Counted from the stretch's first letter, positions 1 through 10,133 are shown. The stretch: 64,000 nt of DNA from Deltaproteobacteria bacterium (GCA_013152945.1 JAADFL010000006.1:10353-74352); one strand, 5' to 3'. Notes: generated by a model not told the origin, from the sequence alone. Program-made: numbers and translations.

Positions 1-6
1 AATAAC

Positions 7-1176
7 ATGAAGATGTACCGTGATGAGACATTCATCGCCCTTTTGATGACTACTCTCTCACTTGGACTATCCCTTTCGTGCGTCGGGCACGTGAAGACAG
101 GTAATGAAACCGGCAACGACTCCACCGAGGCCATGGATGCAAGCGATGACGCCGGGCCTGCCCATGATGCCGATGCCGAGGACCGGGCCGAGACCCCGGT
201 GGACACTGGGGAGCGCGCCCATGATCTCACGGCCGATACGGCAGACCTGTACGACATGGACGGAGACATGGAGCACGAAACCGGCACCGAGCAGGAGCAG
301 GCTCACGGCCAGGTCCTGTTCGAAGAGCCTTTCGAGGATACTGCCTTCTCCTCAAGGGGTTGGTACGACTCTCCCAAGGGCGACCTGTCGTCGTCCGAAC
401 ACGTTCAAGGCAGCACTCGGTCGTTCGAATGCAGGTTCAGGAGGGGCGCCAAGGGATGTGAGGGCGGCACACCCGGCCGGCACCATTTCCAGGAGACCGG
501 CTCCGTGTACTTGGGCTACTGGGTGAAGTACAGTGCGAACTACATCGGCTCGGGCCATCCTTACCATCCGCACGAGTTCCACTTCGTTACCAACAAGGAC
601 GACAAGTGGGTAGGCCCGGCTTACAGTCACCTGACCACCTACACGGAGCAGGTTGGCGGAGTCCCACGTATAGCGCTCCAGGACAGCAAGAACGTGGACC
701 TAAACTGCATCCTGCTCAACAACGACAGCTTCGTGGGCTGTGACGGCTCATTCAAGGACTATGTATTCACGGAGAACAGGTCCGTATGCTCCTGTAACGG
801 GTTGCTCGGCGACCTGGACGGCCGCGACTGCTTCAGCACGGGCAACGGGAGCTATTACAGCTCACGCTTCTGGGACGCAGGCGAGAAGATGTTCAAGGAT
901 GAGCAAGGCCAGTACTACAAAAACGATTGGCACTTCATAGAAAGCTACTTCGCGATGAACTCGATCGAAAACGGCGTCGGCATACCCGATGGAGTAATCC
1001 AGTACTGGTACGACGGCAAGCTAATAATCGACTACCACCACATACTCATGCGCACGGGTGCAAATCCCGACATGCGCTTCAACCAGTTCATAATCGCCCC
1101 ATACATAGGTGACGGGTCTCCCGTAGACCAGACCATGTGGGTAGACAACCTCACCGTAGCCACGGCCAGGCCGTGA
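7..1176 (+). CDS. secreted lipoprotein, possible polysaccharide-lyase-like fold
   Basis: 389 aa. The N-terminus has a hydrophobic stretch ending in a lipobox (LSLSC, Cys about residue 25), so a lipid-anchored exported protein is likely. Residues about 30-100 are a low-complexity Asp/Glu/Thr-rich linker. The rest is a compact beta-rich domain with many aromatic residues. A C-terminal segment reading roughly 'YWYDGKLI... MWVDNLTVA' recalls concanavalin-like polysaccharide lyase or laminin-G folds; this is fold-level resemblance from memory, and no catalytic residues are assigned. The window begins 6 bases upstream, so the ribosome-binding site and operon context are not visible. The sequence is GC-richer than the following genes and often uses ATA for Ile, as do the genes at 29.6-33.6 kb. 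Confidence 0.75.
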   Translation: MKMYRDETFIALLMTTLSLGLSLSCVGHVKTGNETGNDSTEAMDASDDAGPAHDADAEDRAETPVDTGERAHDLTADTADLYDMDGDMEHETGTEQEQAHGQVLFEEPFEDTAFSSRGWYDSPKGDLSSSEHVQGSTRSFECRFRRGAKGCEGGTPGRHHFQETGSVYLGYWVKYSANYIGSGHPYHPHEFHFVTNKDDKWVGPAYSHLTTYTEQVGGVPRIALQDSKNVDLNCILLNNDSFVGCDGSFKDYVFTENRSVCSCNGLLGDLDGRDCFSTGNGSYYSSRFWDAGEKMFKDEQGQYYKNDWHFIESYFAMNSIENGVGIPDGVIQYWYDGKLIIDYHHILMRTGANPDMRFNQFIIAPYIGDGSPVDQTMWVDNLTVATARP

Positions 1177-1354
1177 GGCGGCTGCTGCCGACTGCCCGGA
1201 AGGACCTACGGGTTCAGTCTTCTCAAGGACTCTGATGGATTAATGACGTGCTTGAACACTTAGGCGATTATTCCGCATCCAGTATAAGCGGCCTTCCTTG
1301 ACCAGGCATGGATGTTTTGGCTATTATTTTGAGAAGTTGCGAATGGAGGCCCAA

Positions 1355-3961
1355 ATGCGGTTCAATACCCGAAAGCTCCTGGGTTTCACTCTGGTCTTTT
1401 TCTCAGCCCTTTCTTGCTCCAGTGGAGGGAAAAATACAGGAAACAACAATGAGGTGCCACAGACATGCAAAAGATCCATAGACTGTTCAATCGGCAATGT
1501 GTGTGACACGACAAGCGGCAAGTGCGTAAAGGGCGAGTGCTCCAATGACACGCCCTGTCCGGGGAACAAGGTTTGTACTGACTTTAGTTGCAACGACAAG
1601 TGCAAGTCGGATAGTGACTGCGCTACGGGAAGTTCGTGTTTCGTCCCTGATGGACGTTGTTATGGCGGAGAAAAATGCACCAGCACAGGTGACTGCAGGG
1701 CTCCCGAGGGCTCCCTTAACAGGGTGACATGCAATGAAAAAAACGGACTATGTGAAACGAACTTTCAAGCTTGCACGGCACAAAACGGGTGGGATGTGTG
1801 TGCAGCCGGTGAATACTGTCATCTTTCCGGTTGGTGCGCTCCCCAGCCCTTGTTTTGTAACGACAGCTCCTGTAGACCCGGCACGCATTGTAACAACGAA
1901 ACAGGCAAGTGCGACCCTGACCAAGGCTGCAAGCAAGGCTTCTGCGAGGACCCGGTAGATAAAAAATGCAGGTTGTGTTCGTGTACTTCGGACACTCAAT
2001 GTGATACTGGTGAATGGTGTGACCAACTCGGGACAGGAATGTGCAGGGGAAAGTGTGGCGACACTTCAGACTGTCTCGAAAAAGAGCTTTGCGATAAAGA
2101 AACCGGCCGGTGTCAACCCGATCGGACATGCGGCCTTGCTGATGAATGTACTAATGGCCTTTGTGACTGCGACAAGGGTCTGATATGCTGGGTTGATCCA
2201 AGCAAGGAAGGAACCTCACAATACTGCCTGTTCTCTTGTGATCCTGTCTCTCCGGCATCAGGCTGTGCCACTTCATGGCGATGTTATCCTCTGCCTGACG
2301 ACCAGGGAAAATATGATTCCCATCGTGGAGCCTGTATCGAAATGAATCACGGAGGCGACTCGGGCATGGACTGCTCCGAGCAGATACCCTGCGAATGGGA
2401 TCTTCTGTGCATAGAGGGCAAATGTCGAGATCTCTGCGATCTGGACAAACCATCGTGTGCTTCCAATGCCCAATGTGTCAACTATCATGGCATCGGAGTC
2501 TGCCAACCTGAACCTTCATGTATCTCCGATGACGAATGTGATCCACCCGATTTGATCTGTGATATTACACAATCACCAGGCAAGTGCGTCCAGGGATGCA
2601 CAAAAGTCGGTTGCGAAAAGGGATACCTATGTAATGATCAAACAGGCAGATGTGAAAAAGACTACTCATGCGAAACAGACCAGGATTGTAATCCACCTGA
2701 AACCATATGTGAAGAAGTAGGAGGTGATACCGACACCGATACCGATACTGATACTGATACCGATACTGATACCGACACTGATACCGATACTGATACCGAT
2801 ACTGATACTGATACTGACACTGACACAGACACTGACACCGGCACCGACACCGATACCGACACTGATACCGACACCGATACCGATACTGACACAGACACTG
2901 ACACCGGCACCGACACCACCACCGACACCACCACCGACACCGGCACTGACACCACCACCGATACCGGCACCGACACCACCACCGACACATCAGGAGCTCC
3001 ACCAAAAAAAGAATGCATTGCAGGCTGCAAGTTTACCAGTTGCGAGCCGCCCCTGATCTGCAACACTAACACAGGCCGCTGTGACCAGGGCTGCTCCGGG
3101 GACGACGAGTGTGCTCCTCCTGACTCTGTGTGTATCAACAACCAGTGCGTGGATGGATGTCTCAAGGCCGGATGCAAACCACCACTTGAATGTAATGAAA
3201 AAAGCGGGAGATGTGAGGAAAACACATGTTCCTCGGATAATGATTGTAAGCCGCCCGACACGATTTGCGATCTTGATGATACACTCCAGTGTATAGCGGG
3301 ATGCAAAACAACGAGTTGTCCGGGCGGGTACTCATGCAATGAGAATACCGGCAGGTGTGATCCGAAATGCACTTCGGATGCAGAATGCGGACCGCCTGAC
3401 AAGGTATGTGAGGCAAACAGATGTGTATTCGGTTGCACTTACAATGACGATCCCAAGTGCCCGCAGACCCAAACGTGCGACGAGACAACAGGCAGATGCA
3501 AGCCGATATTCTGCGAAAAAGACGCTGACTGCTCACCCCCTGATTTTGTTTGCGACTTTTCGACAAGCGTATGTGCCCCGGGATGCGCTGCAGCCGGATG
3601 TCCTCAAGACCAGTCGTGCAACCAGCAGACCGGACAATGTATTTGCAACACCGCGGGTTGTGCGTGCACAGGCAACCAAGACTGCACGACCGGACTTTTC
3701 TGCGGTCCAATCTCCAAGCGCTGCACGGCATTTTGTTCCAGTGACTCGGATTGTTCCCAATACCAGGGGTACTGCAGCGGCGCCACAGGAACCTGCGTTA
3801 AAGACTGCAAGCATATAGGTTGTCAATGTTCCGGCATCTTCTCTTGCGAACTAGGACTTACTTGTGATGGCGGCATATGTACAACATCCTGCACGACTGA
3901 CGACGATTGCGGAAACAAGAACAGGTTCAAGTGCGACACAGACAAATGTGTAGAGAAGTAA
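1355..3961 (+). CDS. Cys-rich repeat lipoprotein with TD-repeat tract
   Basis: 868 aa from the ATG at 1355, chosen because GGAGG lies 5 bases upstream and the start gives a clean lipoprotein signal ending FSALSC. An in-frame ATG at 1298 would add 19 residues before the signal. The mature part consists of about 40-residue Cys-rich units (D-C-x-P-P-x-x-x-C ... C-x-x-G-C ... C-N-x-x-T-G-R-C) repeated many times, interrupted at about residues 457-545 by an Asp-Thr tract with some Gly-Thr and Thr-Thr variants. The many paired Cys suggest disulphide-stabilised surface modules. No enzymatic motif is visible. The next gene is a co-linear paralogue that lacks the TD tract. Function unknown; a surface adhesin or structural role is an inference. 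Confidence 0.85.
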   Translation: MRFNTRKLLGFTLVFFSALSCSSGGKNTGNNNEVPQTCKRSIDCSIGNVCDTTSGKCVKGECSNDTPCPGNKVCTDFSCNDKCKSDSDCATGSSCFVPDGRCYGGEKCTSTGDCRAPEGSLNRVTCNEKNGLCETNFQACTAQNGWDVCAAGEYCHLSGWCAPQPLFCNDSSCRPGTHCNNETGKCDPDQGCKQGFCEDPVDKKCRLCSCTSDTQCDTGEWCDQLGTGMCRGKCGDTSDCLEKELCDKETGRCQPDRTCGLADECTNGLCDCDKGLICWVDPSKEGTSQYCLFSCDPVSPASGCATSWRCYPLPDDQGKYDSHRGACIEMNHGGDSGMDCSEQIPCEWDLLCIEGKCRDLCDLDKPSCASNAQCVNYHGIGVCQPEPSCISDDECDPPDLICDITQSPGKCVQGCTKVGCEKGYLCNDQTGRCEKDYSCETDQDCNPPETICEEVGGDTDTDTDTDTDTDTDTDTDTDTDTDTDTDTDTDTDTDTGTDTDTDTDTDTDTDTDTDTDTGTDTTTDTTTDTGTDTTTDTGTDTTTDTSGAPPKKECIAGCKFTSCEPPLICNTNTGRCDQGCSGDDECAPPDSVCINNQCVDGCLKAGCKPPLECNEKSGRCEENTCSSDNDCKPPDTICDLDDTLQCIAGCKTTSCPGGYSCNENTGRCDPKCTSDAECGPPDKVCEANRCVFGCTYNDDPKCPQTQTCDETTGRCKPIFCEKDADCSPPDFVCDFSTSVCAPGCAAAGCPQDQSCNQQTGQCICNTAGCACTGNQDCTTGLFCGPISKRCTAFCSSDSDCSQYQGYCSGATGTCVKDCKHIGCQCSGIFSCELGLTCDGGICTTSCTTDDDCGNKNRFKCDTDKCVEK
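2725..2990 (+). repeat. Asp-Thr codon repeat tract (266 bp)
   Basis: Hexanucleotide-type repeat (GAY ACN) coding for (Asp-Thr)n inside the Cys-rich lipoprotein. Both codons vary (GAT/GAC with ACC/ACT/ACA), so the protein repeat is kept while the DNA is imperfect. Toward the 3' end it grades into GT, TT and TG dipeptides. It is the longest of five such tracts in the window. Confidence 0.95.
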
Positions 3962-3999
3962 TATCACCGGCTTCAATTCAGGTTCGACGGGGTGATTCC

Positions 4000-6030
4000 A
4001 TGAAACCTGGGCAAGAGAGTTACTTGAACGGCCTGAATATCACCATACTTGGTATTGTCATTACCCTGATGACAGTGATTGCTTTTTCGTGTTCCAACTC
4101 GAACAAGAATGGCGGCGACACGGATACCGACCCGACTTGTTCCCATTCATCCGACTGCCCATTGCACTGGATTTGCGATGAGAAAACAGGCTATTGCGTT
4201 AAAGGAGAATGTGCAGAAGACCTGCCCTGTCCGGATGGCGAGGTATGCAAGGACAGAGCCTGTATCGAGAGATGTTCCGCTGACAGTGACTGCGCCGGTG
4301 CACAAAGGTGTTTTCCACCTGATGGGCTTTGTTACGGTGGAGAATACTGTAATTCCGACAATGATTGCAATGCTCCCGCCGGCAGTAACAGGCGTGTCAC
4401 ATGCAACCTCCAGCAAAAAATTTGCGAGGCGCGTTTTACGCCATGCACAAGTGAAAATGGGTGGGACGTTTGCCGGGATGACGAGTACTGCCATTCCTCT
4501 GGCTGGTGCGCACCCAGGCCGGCGATTTGCACATCCGACACTTGTCCGCCAGGAACATTCTGTAATCACCAGACAGGCAAGTGCGAAAATAATCCTGAAT
4601 GCGATCCCGGGTATAAACCCGATCCTGTGGACGGCAAATGCAGGCTGGGTCTTTGCACTTCCGACGGGGAATGTATGGCAGATGAGTGGTGTGACTTGAT
4701 GGGCATTGGCATGTGCAGGGGAAAATGCCAAGATGACACTGGTTGCCTTGACGGAGAGAAATGTGACAAGTCTTACGGTAAGTGCGTGAAGGACATGGGA
4801 TGCCAGGAAGGAGACGAATGCACCGACAAGATGTGCGAATGCGGTCATGGCCTGATTTGCTGGCAAGACCCTGACAAGGACCCGGAACATGAATACTGCC
4901 TCAAATCATGTGCTCCTTTCTCCGGTGTATCCCAGTGTCCGTCAGAGCAAAAATGTACTCTTTTAGCTGACAAACAGGGAAATTTCGAGTCGAACCGCGG
5001 TGCATGTCTTGCACAGAGGCCGGGGGCCAAGGTCGGGGAAGCCTGTGATGATTCGACATTATGTGAAAGAGATCTCTTTTGCAGCCATGGTATATGCCGC
5101 AGGTCCTGTGATCCAAGCGACCCTGCATGCGGCAACAATGAAATCTGTGTCGACTTCCACGATGTCGGCCTGTGCGAGCCGAAACCAACCTGCAGTTATG
5201 ATTTGGACTGCAATCCCCCCGAAACCATTTGTGACCTGTCCTCTTATCCCGGAGCCTGTATCCAAGGTTGCAACCAGGCAGGGTGCAACGGCCAAAATTC
5301 CTGTAATACCGAAACAGGAAGGTGTGATCCGGGAAGCTCTTGCGTGCAGGACAAGGATTGCGGGATTCCAAATTATGTCTGCATAGAAGAGCATTGCTCG
5401 GCAAGTTGCATATTCAGGGGTTGTAGACTACCTCTTTTATGCAATCACACCACAGGCAGGTGTTCTCATGGATGCACGGTCGACCTGGATTGCGGACCAC
5501 CTGAAAAAATATGCACTGAAGGAGAATGCGTGCAAGGTTGCTCGGGTTCCGGTTGCCCTGCACTTGAAACCTGTGACGCCACTACCGGCAGGTGCTCAAA
5601 AGACGTATGTGAAAACGACAAGGACTGTAATCCGCCGAATACTATATGTGATTACCAGGTGACCAAGCTCTGCGTGCCGGGATGTATTGGTGTCGGGTGT
5701 AACGGCCAAGGCGAAATCTGTGACACCAAGAGCGGCAGATGTATCAAGTCATGTGTCATGGATTCAGACTGCAATCCCCCAAAAGAAACCTGCCGGTCCG
5801 GCAGATGCTCACCAAGCTGCCTGTCGCCTGATGGACAGGAATGTCCTTCAGGAACCGAATGCGACCCGGTTACAGGCAGGTGTAAACCCACCTTTTGCTC
5901 CAAGGATTCTGATTGCGATCCGCCTTATTTCGTTTGTGATTTTGGAACAAGCTTATGCGTACATGGTTGCATTACTAATGGATGTGGTCCCAACCAGACT
6001 TGCAACCAAACAACAGGACGATGCCAATAG
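4000..6030 (+). CDS. Cys-rich repeat lipoprotein, paralogue of the preceding gene
   Basis: 676 aa from the ATG at 4000 (GGGGTGA just upstream). A longer frame opens at 3907 but would overlap the preceding gene and bury the signal peptide. The signal ends at a lipobox (VIAFSC) followed by a short D-T-D-T-D remnant. It aligns by eye along its length with the protein at 1355-3961: the same order of blocks, including VKGEC, GGEYC, ENGWDVC and EYCHSSGWCAP, then the PPxxxC ... TGRC units. It lacks the long TD tract and stops about 100 residues earlier relative to the paralogue. This is a tandem duplication. The 38-base gap suggests co-transcription. Function unknown. Confidence 0.85.
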   Translation: MKPGQESYLNGLNITILGIVITLMTVIAFSCSNSNKNGGDTDTDPTCSHSSDCPLHWICDEKTGYCVKGECAEDLPCPDGEVCKDRACIERCSADSDCAGAQRCFPPDGLCYGGEYCNSDNDCNAPAGSNRRVTCNLQQKICEARFTPCTSENGWDVCRDDEYCHSSGWCAPRPAICTSDTCPPGTFCNHQTGKCENNPECDPGYKPDPVDGKCRLGLCTSDGECMADEWCDLMGIGMCRGKCQDDTGCLDGEKCDKSYGKCVKDMGCQEGDECTDKMCECGHGLICWQDPDKDPEHEYCLKSCAPFSGVSQCPSEQKCTLLADKQGNFESNRGACLAQRPGAKVGEACDDSTLCERDLFCSHGICRRSCDPSDPACGNNEICVDFHDVGLCEPKPTCSYDLDCNPPETICDLSSYPGACIQGCNQAGCNGQNSCNTETGRCDPGSSCVQDKDCGIPNYVCIEEHCSASCIFRGCRLPLLCNHTTGRCSHGCTVDLDCGPPEKICTEGECVQGCSGSGCPALETCDATTGRCSKDVCENDKDCNPPNTICDYQVTKLCVPGCIGVGCNGQGEICDTKSGRCIKSCVMDSDCNPPKETCRSGRCSPSCLSPDGQECPSGTECDPVTGRCKPTFCSKDSDCDPPYFVCDFGTSLCVHGCITNGCGPNQTCNQTTGRCQ

Positions 6031-6172
6031 AAAATTCTGGGGCTTTTGTAAAGAAGGAAAAATGTAATTGCTTAAAGATTTATTTACATACACTTTTCCT
6101 GCGAGAGCCACGTGTTATTCCTGAAATGAATAGAAGAGGAGTAATAGTAATATCTCAATTGAATCAACGCAT

Positions 6173-6433
6173 TCAGCGTCGTCCACCACCACGGCCATGG
6201 GCCAAATCTACGCGGATCCTGCGGCCATCAAGCTCTGTTCCGTCAAGTTCGAGTGCATTCTGTGCATTGCTCTCCTCTGCAAATGTTACGAAACCGAAGC
6301 CGCGTGAACGTCCGGTCTCCCTGTCCATGATTACCTTGGCCTCCGTAATTTCACCGTAACTCGAGAAAGTCTCGCGAAGTTTCTCGTCATTAACAGCCCA
6401 TGGAAGACCGCCCACAAAAAGTTTGTTAGACAT
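6173..6433 (-). CDS. RRM-domain RNA-binding protein
   Basis: 86 aa from the ATG at 6433. AAAGGGG lies 7-8 bases upstream of this ATG, while the longer start at 6451 is inside that signal. A single RNA recognition motif fills the protein: RNP2 is LFVGGL near the N-terminus and RNP1 is RGFGFVTF in the middle, followed by a short Gly/Arg tail (GRGGGRR). Small bacterial RRM proteins of this type bind single-stranded RNA and are often cold-responsive. It is convergent with the Cys-rich lipoprotein gene and stands alone. Confidence 0.93.
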   Translation of the reverse strand: MSNKLFVGGLPWAVNDEKLRETFSSYGEITEAKVIMDRETGRSRGFGFVTFAEESNAQNALELDGTELDGRRIRVDLAHGRGGGRR

Positions 6434-7020
6434 CAAAGAACCCCTTTGCACCTAGAGCCGTGCTCCCGTTCCTCTATGGCACGGCTCCCCGACAGTGAGT
6501 CGAAAGCTCCCTCTCCCTGTCGGGCCGGGAGAGAAAAGCAAAAAAACCAAGAGCAAATTACATTACGGCTTTTGGAAGTGCAAGTAAATAATCCCATGTG
6601 TGATAGCCGAATTAAAATGTCAGTGGTACTGCCGAATGAATATGTCAGTAGGAAGGGAATTCGTCCCATACGGATTCAGGCTGTTCGCAACAATTCCAAG
6701 GGCAACGCCCCTGGAATCGTTGGCACCAAACGATCCCCCCTCGCCCGTTCTGCGGGAGAGGGGGACAAAAGGGGGTGAGGGCGGTGGAAAGCCGGCCTGT
6801 TCCAGGAGATAAAATACAAATTATAAGGATGGGATCTCGCATGGGCGGCTCGAACCGCCCCTACTTCATGAAATAACAGCATATTTTAGGCACCCTGAAA
6901 ATCAACCTGGGTGGGGAGGGCTACCAGGTTAAACCATTGCCATATTTTTTCCCTGCATTCCACCAGTACAAGATATTTATTGGCAAAGGCCCTAATATGA
7001 TGGTGACTTATATGACAGGT
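6434..7020. other. 587-base non-coding region holding a dispersed repeat
   Basis: No credible gene. The RRM gene starts at its left edge (minus) and the lipoprotein gene ends at its right edge (minus). The left part (about 6470-6540) contains a GC-rich imperfect inverted repeat of the CCCGACAG/CTGTCGGG type. The right part holds the palindrome-rich repeat listed separately. Confidence 0.6.
6600..6921 (+). repeat. dispersed palindrome-rich repeat, copy A
   Basis: About 320 bases that recur in reverse orientation at 33671-33926. Shared blocks include TAGCCGAATTAAAATGTCA, a GGAATCGTTGG-ACCAAACGAT segment, CGGGAGAGGGGGACAAAAGG, a GGTGGAAAGCCGGCCTG block, ATGGGCGGnTCG and AATAACAGCATATTTTAGG. Three internal hairpins are visible: ATTCCAAGGGC/GCCCCTGGAAT, CCCCTCGCCCG/CGGGAGAGGGG and GGGCGG/CCGCCC. 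Copy A carries about 65 extra bases near its left end. No transposase is encoded, so it may be a non-autonomous or REP-like element. Confidence 0.85.
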
Positions 7021-7917
7021 TCATTCTTTTGTTTTTAACTTGTCGCACAAATCCGGCCAAGCAGGGCAGCAGCGGCTCCTGTTGGTCCCTATTACCTCGT
7101 CTTTATCATTCATAACCGTCTGGTCCGGCGGATAGATAGCGTCGAACACACCTCTTGCCAGCCGGCAATCCACCTCAACGGCAGGCGGATGGTCCTGCCC
7201 CCAGAAACACGGCTCCTGGGAAGGTTCGCTGTCACAACAATCTTTTTCAGTCGGCACATAAAACGCCCAGCCCTGGCCAACCTGCACCCTGTATGAAAAC
7301 TTGCTTGTTTCAATATCCCTGCCGCCGGAAGTCTTGCCATAAAATTTCAGTGTCACTATGAAATATGTCCTGAAACCAGCCGGCATGGCATTCCAAAAAT
7401 CGAGCTTCCGCAATATGCCACCCACGTCTTCCGGGACCACGGGTATGCACTGGACGTACCTTCCACCCGGAGGAATCGTCAACGTCACCAAATCACGAAA
7501 TCCCTGGGTTCTCGGATAATCGGTTACAAAATTGCTTTCACTTCCTATTTCAGATCTCAAGTCCGGGCCCCAATCATACCGCACTTCGTAACTACTAATG
7601 GTGACCATGTTGGACTCACCCTTCAGGTTCGTCACATCCCTGGTTTCCTTCAGAAGGTTCAAAATCTCCGGGCACATCCAGTAATTATCCCTGATAGCCA
7701 CATCCCAGGCACCGACAGGTGCCACATCCTTGTTGAGCGTTACCTGCCCACTTCCGGAAGACATGCTGACTTCCACCTCGCAGTTGTTATCACTATCCGG
7801 TATGATATTGTTGACTACCATAAGAGATTGTTGATCACTGATACATCCGGATGCACTGATCAACAGCACCAGGCAGGCAGCATATTTTCTATTTATTTTT
7901 TGAACTGCCGTACTCAT
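7021..7917 (-). CDS. lipoprotein of unknown function, downstream of pilQ
   Basis: 298 aa. The start at 7917 has GGTGGAGGAAGG immediately upstream. The signal peptide ends in a lipobox (ISASGC, Cys about residue 25). The mature region is mixed beta-rich, with scattered Cys toward the C-terminus (a CC pair and single Cys) that could form disulphides. No known domain was recognised. It is the last gene on the pil strand, 23 bases after pilQ, so it is probably co-transcribed. A pilus-secretin accessory lipoprotein is possible, but only position supports that. Confidence 0.8.
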   Translation of the reverse strand: MSTAVQKINRKYAACLVLLISASGCISDQQSLMVVNNIIPDSDNNCEVEVSMSSGSGQVTLNKDVAPVGAWDVAIRDNYWMCPEILNLLKETRDVTNLKGESNMVTISSYEVRYDWGPDLRSEIGSESNFVTDYPRTQGFRDLVTLTIPPGGRYVQCIPVVPEDVGGILRKLDFWNAMPAGFRTYFIVTLKFYGKTSGGRDIETSKFSYRVQVGQGWAFYVPTEKDCCDSEPSQEPCFWGQDHPPAVEVDCRLARGVFDAIYPPDQTVMNDKDEVIGTNRSRCCPAWPDLCDKLKTKE

Positions 7918-7940
7918 GGCCTTCCTCCACCTTTTTCCTT

Positions 7941-10133
7941 CTAACGGGCTCCGATTATGGAGCGTGTCCTGTTTACTATTCTAGGCGTCAAGAATATAAG
8001 AAGCTCGGTCCTCTCATCAGAGGTTCCGTGAGCCTTGAACAGCCATCCCAAAATGGGTATATCCTTCAACAATGGTATTCCCCACTCTCCATAGGTTGAC
8101 TTTCTGGTATATATACCACCAATGACTGTAGTCTCACCATCTCTCACGAGTACCTCTGTTTTTGCCTCTTTTTTGAGAATTGTCGGATCGCCCATTGCAC
8201 CGGTTCTGGAGAAATCCGGCTCATTCTTCGTCGCCTTCACCCGCATCATGATACTACCATCGGCTGTCACATGTGGAGCCACGGCCAGCTTCAATGTTGC
8301 GTCGACAAAGACCGTGCTCACTCCAGATGCGGAAACCACGCTGATTGGGATGGAAACACCTTGCTGTATCTTCGCCTCCTTGTTGTCCAGGGTGGTTATT
8401 CTCGGGGAAGACACAATCCTTATCTTGCCTTCTCTTTCCGCTGCCGAAAGTCTAAGGGAAAGGTTGAAGGTATTCCCCACACTGCCGAAAATAAAGCCCA
8501 GCGCGCCACCTGTTCCTCCACCTACCGCAGCCGGTAAGTTTACCACATAATCAGGGCTCGTCGAAGTTCCCCTAACATCATTTTTCTTGTCGTCCGCGCC
8601 ACCTGCAATACCGAAGTTGCTTGGGAACACCAAACCTGTAGGGTTTCCGTTGGCCGAACTCATGGTGTAATGAGTTCCCCATTGTATACCAACATCTCTC
8701 TTGAAATCCGAATTGGCTTCCACGATCCTGGCCTCGATGAGAACCTGGGGAGTTTGCGTATCCAGTCTGGCTATAAGCCCTTCTGATTTCACGAGGACAT
8801 CCACCACGTCTTTTACAATTATGACGTTGGTGCGTTCATCAACACTGGCCGTCCCCCTGTCCGACAACAAATCCTTCACCTGGTCAAGCAAATCCGTTGC
8901 CTTCCCATAGTTTACCGGGATCAACCTTACCTTGAGCGGCTCCAATTTCCTCTTGGCCTTCTTTCTGGCCAGGGCCATCTCTTTTTCCTTTTCCAATACC
9001 GTAAGCGGAGCCACCCTTATTATATTACCTTCCCTTTCCTGCCCAAGACCCTTGGTTTTCAAGATGATGTCCAGGGCTTGATCCCAAGGCACATTTACCA
9101 AGCGAACCGTTACCTTGCCAGACACATCATCGCTGGTAACGATATTCAAATGCGATACCTCGGCAATAAGCCTTAGAATATTGTGCACATCCGCATCCTT
9201 GAAATCGAGACTTATCCTTCTGCCTTTGTACTTCTTTGCACCGGCAACCAATCCTGCGTGTAAACCCGTCTCAGCCGTATAGCCTGCAGCCCTCGCAGGT
9301 GAAGAAGACAAGACTTTGGGCCTGGCCGCAATTTTTTCTCTTGCCGGATCTTTGAATTCCCATACCAGGGTATTCTTGTTCTTCTTGAGCCTGTTGGCTA
9401 CGTCCTCACTCAACTTGACCACAACTCTGGTTCCATCGTCAGTACGATATGCCGAAATCGCCTCAACTGCTCCCGGAAAGGCTGTAGTATCCAAGGTTCT
9501 TTCCAGGCGTGCAGGTAAATCAGCACCGGGAATCAACATCGATATTTCGCCGGGCTTGGTCTTGTCGATCTGATGATCGAGCGGAGCATTCGCACTTATT
9601 GATATTTTCGAAATACCCTTGGCCCTCGAGAAGTTCACGCCCAGTATTTCAGTCGCCTTCTTTATCTTCTTGCCATGGTTTATGAGAGGAGTAATGTCAT
9701 TGGCCTTTTTTCGGGCCACGGTTACCAACAGGTCATTACCATCTGCAGTTACGTCGTAACCTGTTTCCCCGGTCAATCTGATTACAAGCCTTCCTATCGC
9801 CCCACCAGGCCCGTCACTGAACTGGGTTGCTGAAATTCCGGCGATTTCGCCCCTGCCACTACCAGGACTCTTCAAGCCGCTCACATCCGCATTTTGGAGA
9901 TCCACTACTATCCTGGGGGGGTCTCCGAGCTTGAATACGGTGAACTGGGGCGTCTCGGTACCATGAATACGTAACAGAGTTTTATCGCCCATATGACTCA
10001 ACTCTGCTGTTTTCAAGATGTTGGTCGATACGCTGGTTTCCCCTGCCGTGGCATCTGCCATATACAAGATGACAGATACAACCATGGCAGAACCAATAAT
10101 GCGCAAGATTCGGCGTTTTCCGTAGGGTCTCAT
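7941..10133 (-). CDS. pilQ: type IV pilus secretin PilQ
   Basis: 730 aa from the ATG at 10133 (AAAGGAG about 9 bases upstream). The frame could extend to 10160 but has no comparable signal. Order of parts: an N-terminal signal peptide, two AMIN-like peptidoglycan-binding regions (about 45-130 and 150-265), an STN/secretin short domain starting about 305 (LDFKDADVHNILRLIAEV), a secretin N1-type domain about 390-460 (VNYGKATDLL), then the secretin beta-barrel to the C-terminus, ending LLIFLTPRIV. It forms the outer-membrane pore for the pilus fibre. It is the last recognisable pil gene of pilMNOPQ, which is the family's usual order. Confidence 0.96.
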   Translation of the reverse strand: MRPYGKRRILRIIGSAMVVSVILYMADATAGETSVSTNILKTAELSHMGDKTLLRIHGTETPQFTVFKLGDPPRIVVDLQNADVSGLKSPGSGRGEIAGISATQFSDGPGGAIGRLVIRLTGETGYDVTADGNDLLVTVARKKANDITPLINHGKKIKKATEILGVNFSRAKGISKISISANAPLDHQIDKTKPGEISMLIPGADLPARLERTLDTTAFPGAVEAISAYRTDDGTRVVVKLSEDVANRLKKNKNTLVWEFKDPAREKIAARPKVLSSSPARAAGYTAETGLHAGLVAGAKKYKGRRISLDFKDADVHNILRLIAEVSHLNIVTSDDVSGKVTVRLVNVPWDQALDIILKTKGLGQEREGNIIRVAPLTVLEKEKEMALARKKAKRKLEPLKVRLIPVNYGKATDLLDQVKDLLSDRGTASVDERTNVIIVKDVVDVLVKSEGLIARLDTQTPQVLIEARIVEANSDFKRDVGIQWGTHYTMSSANGNPTGLVFPSNFGIAGGADDKKNDVRGTSTSPDYVVNLPAAVGGGTGGALGFIFGSVGNTFNLSLRLSAAEREGKIRIVSSPRITTLDNKEAKIQQGVSIPISVVSASGVSTVFVDATLKLAVAPHVTADGSIMMRVKATKNEPDFSRTGAMGDPTILKKEAKTEVLVRDGETTVIGGIYTRKSTYGEWGIPLLKDIPILGWLFKAHGTSDERTELLIFLTPRIVNRTRSIIGAR

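Noticed and set aside
2662-3438. Long antisense open frame across the first TD tract (VSVSVS repeat)
   Set aside because: It is the complement of the TD repeat and the Cys codons; the plus-strand gene has a signal peptide, lipobox and ribosome-binding site.
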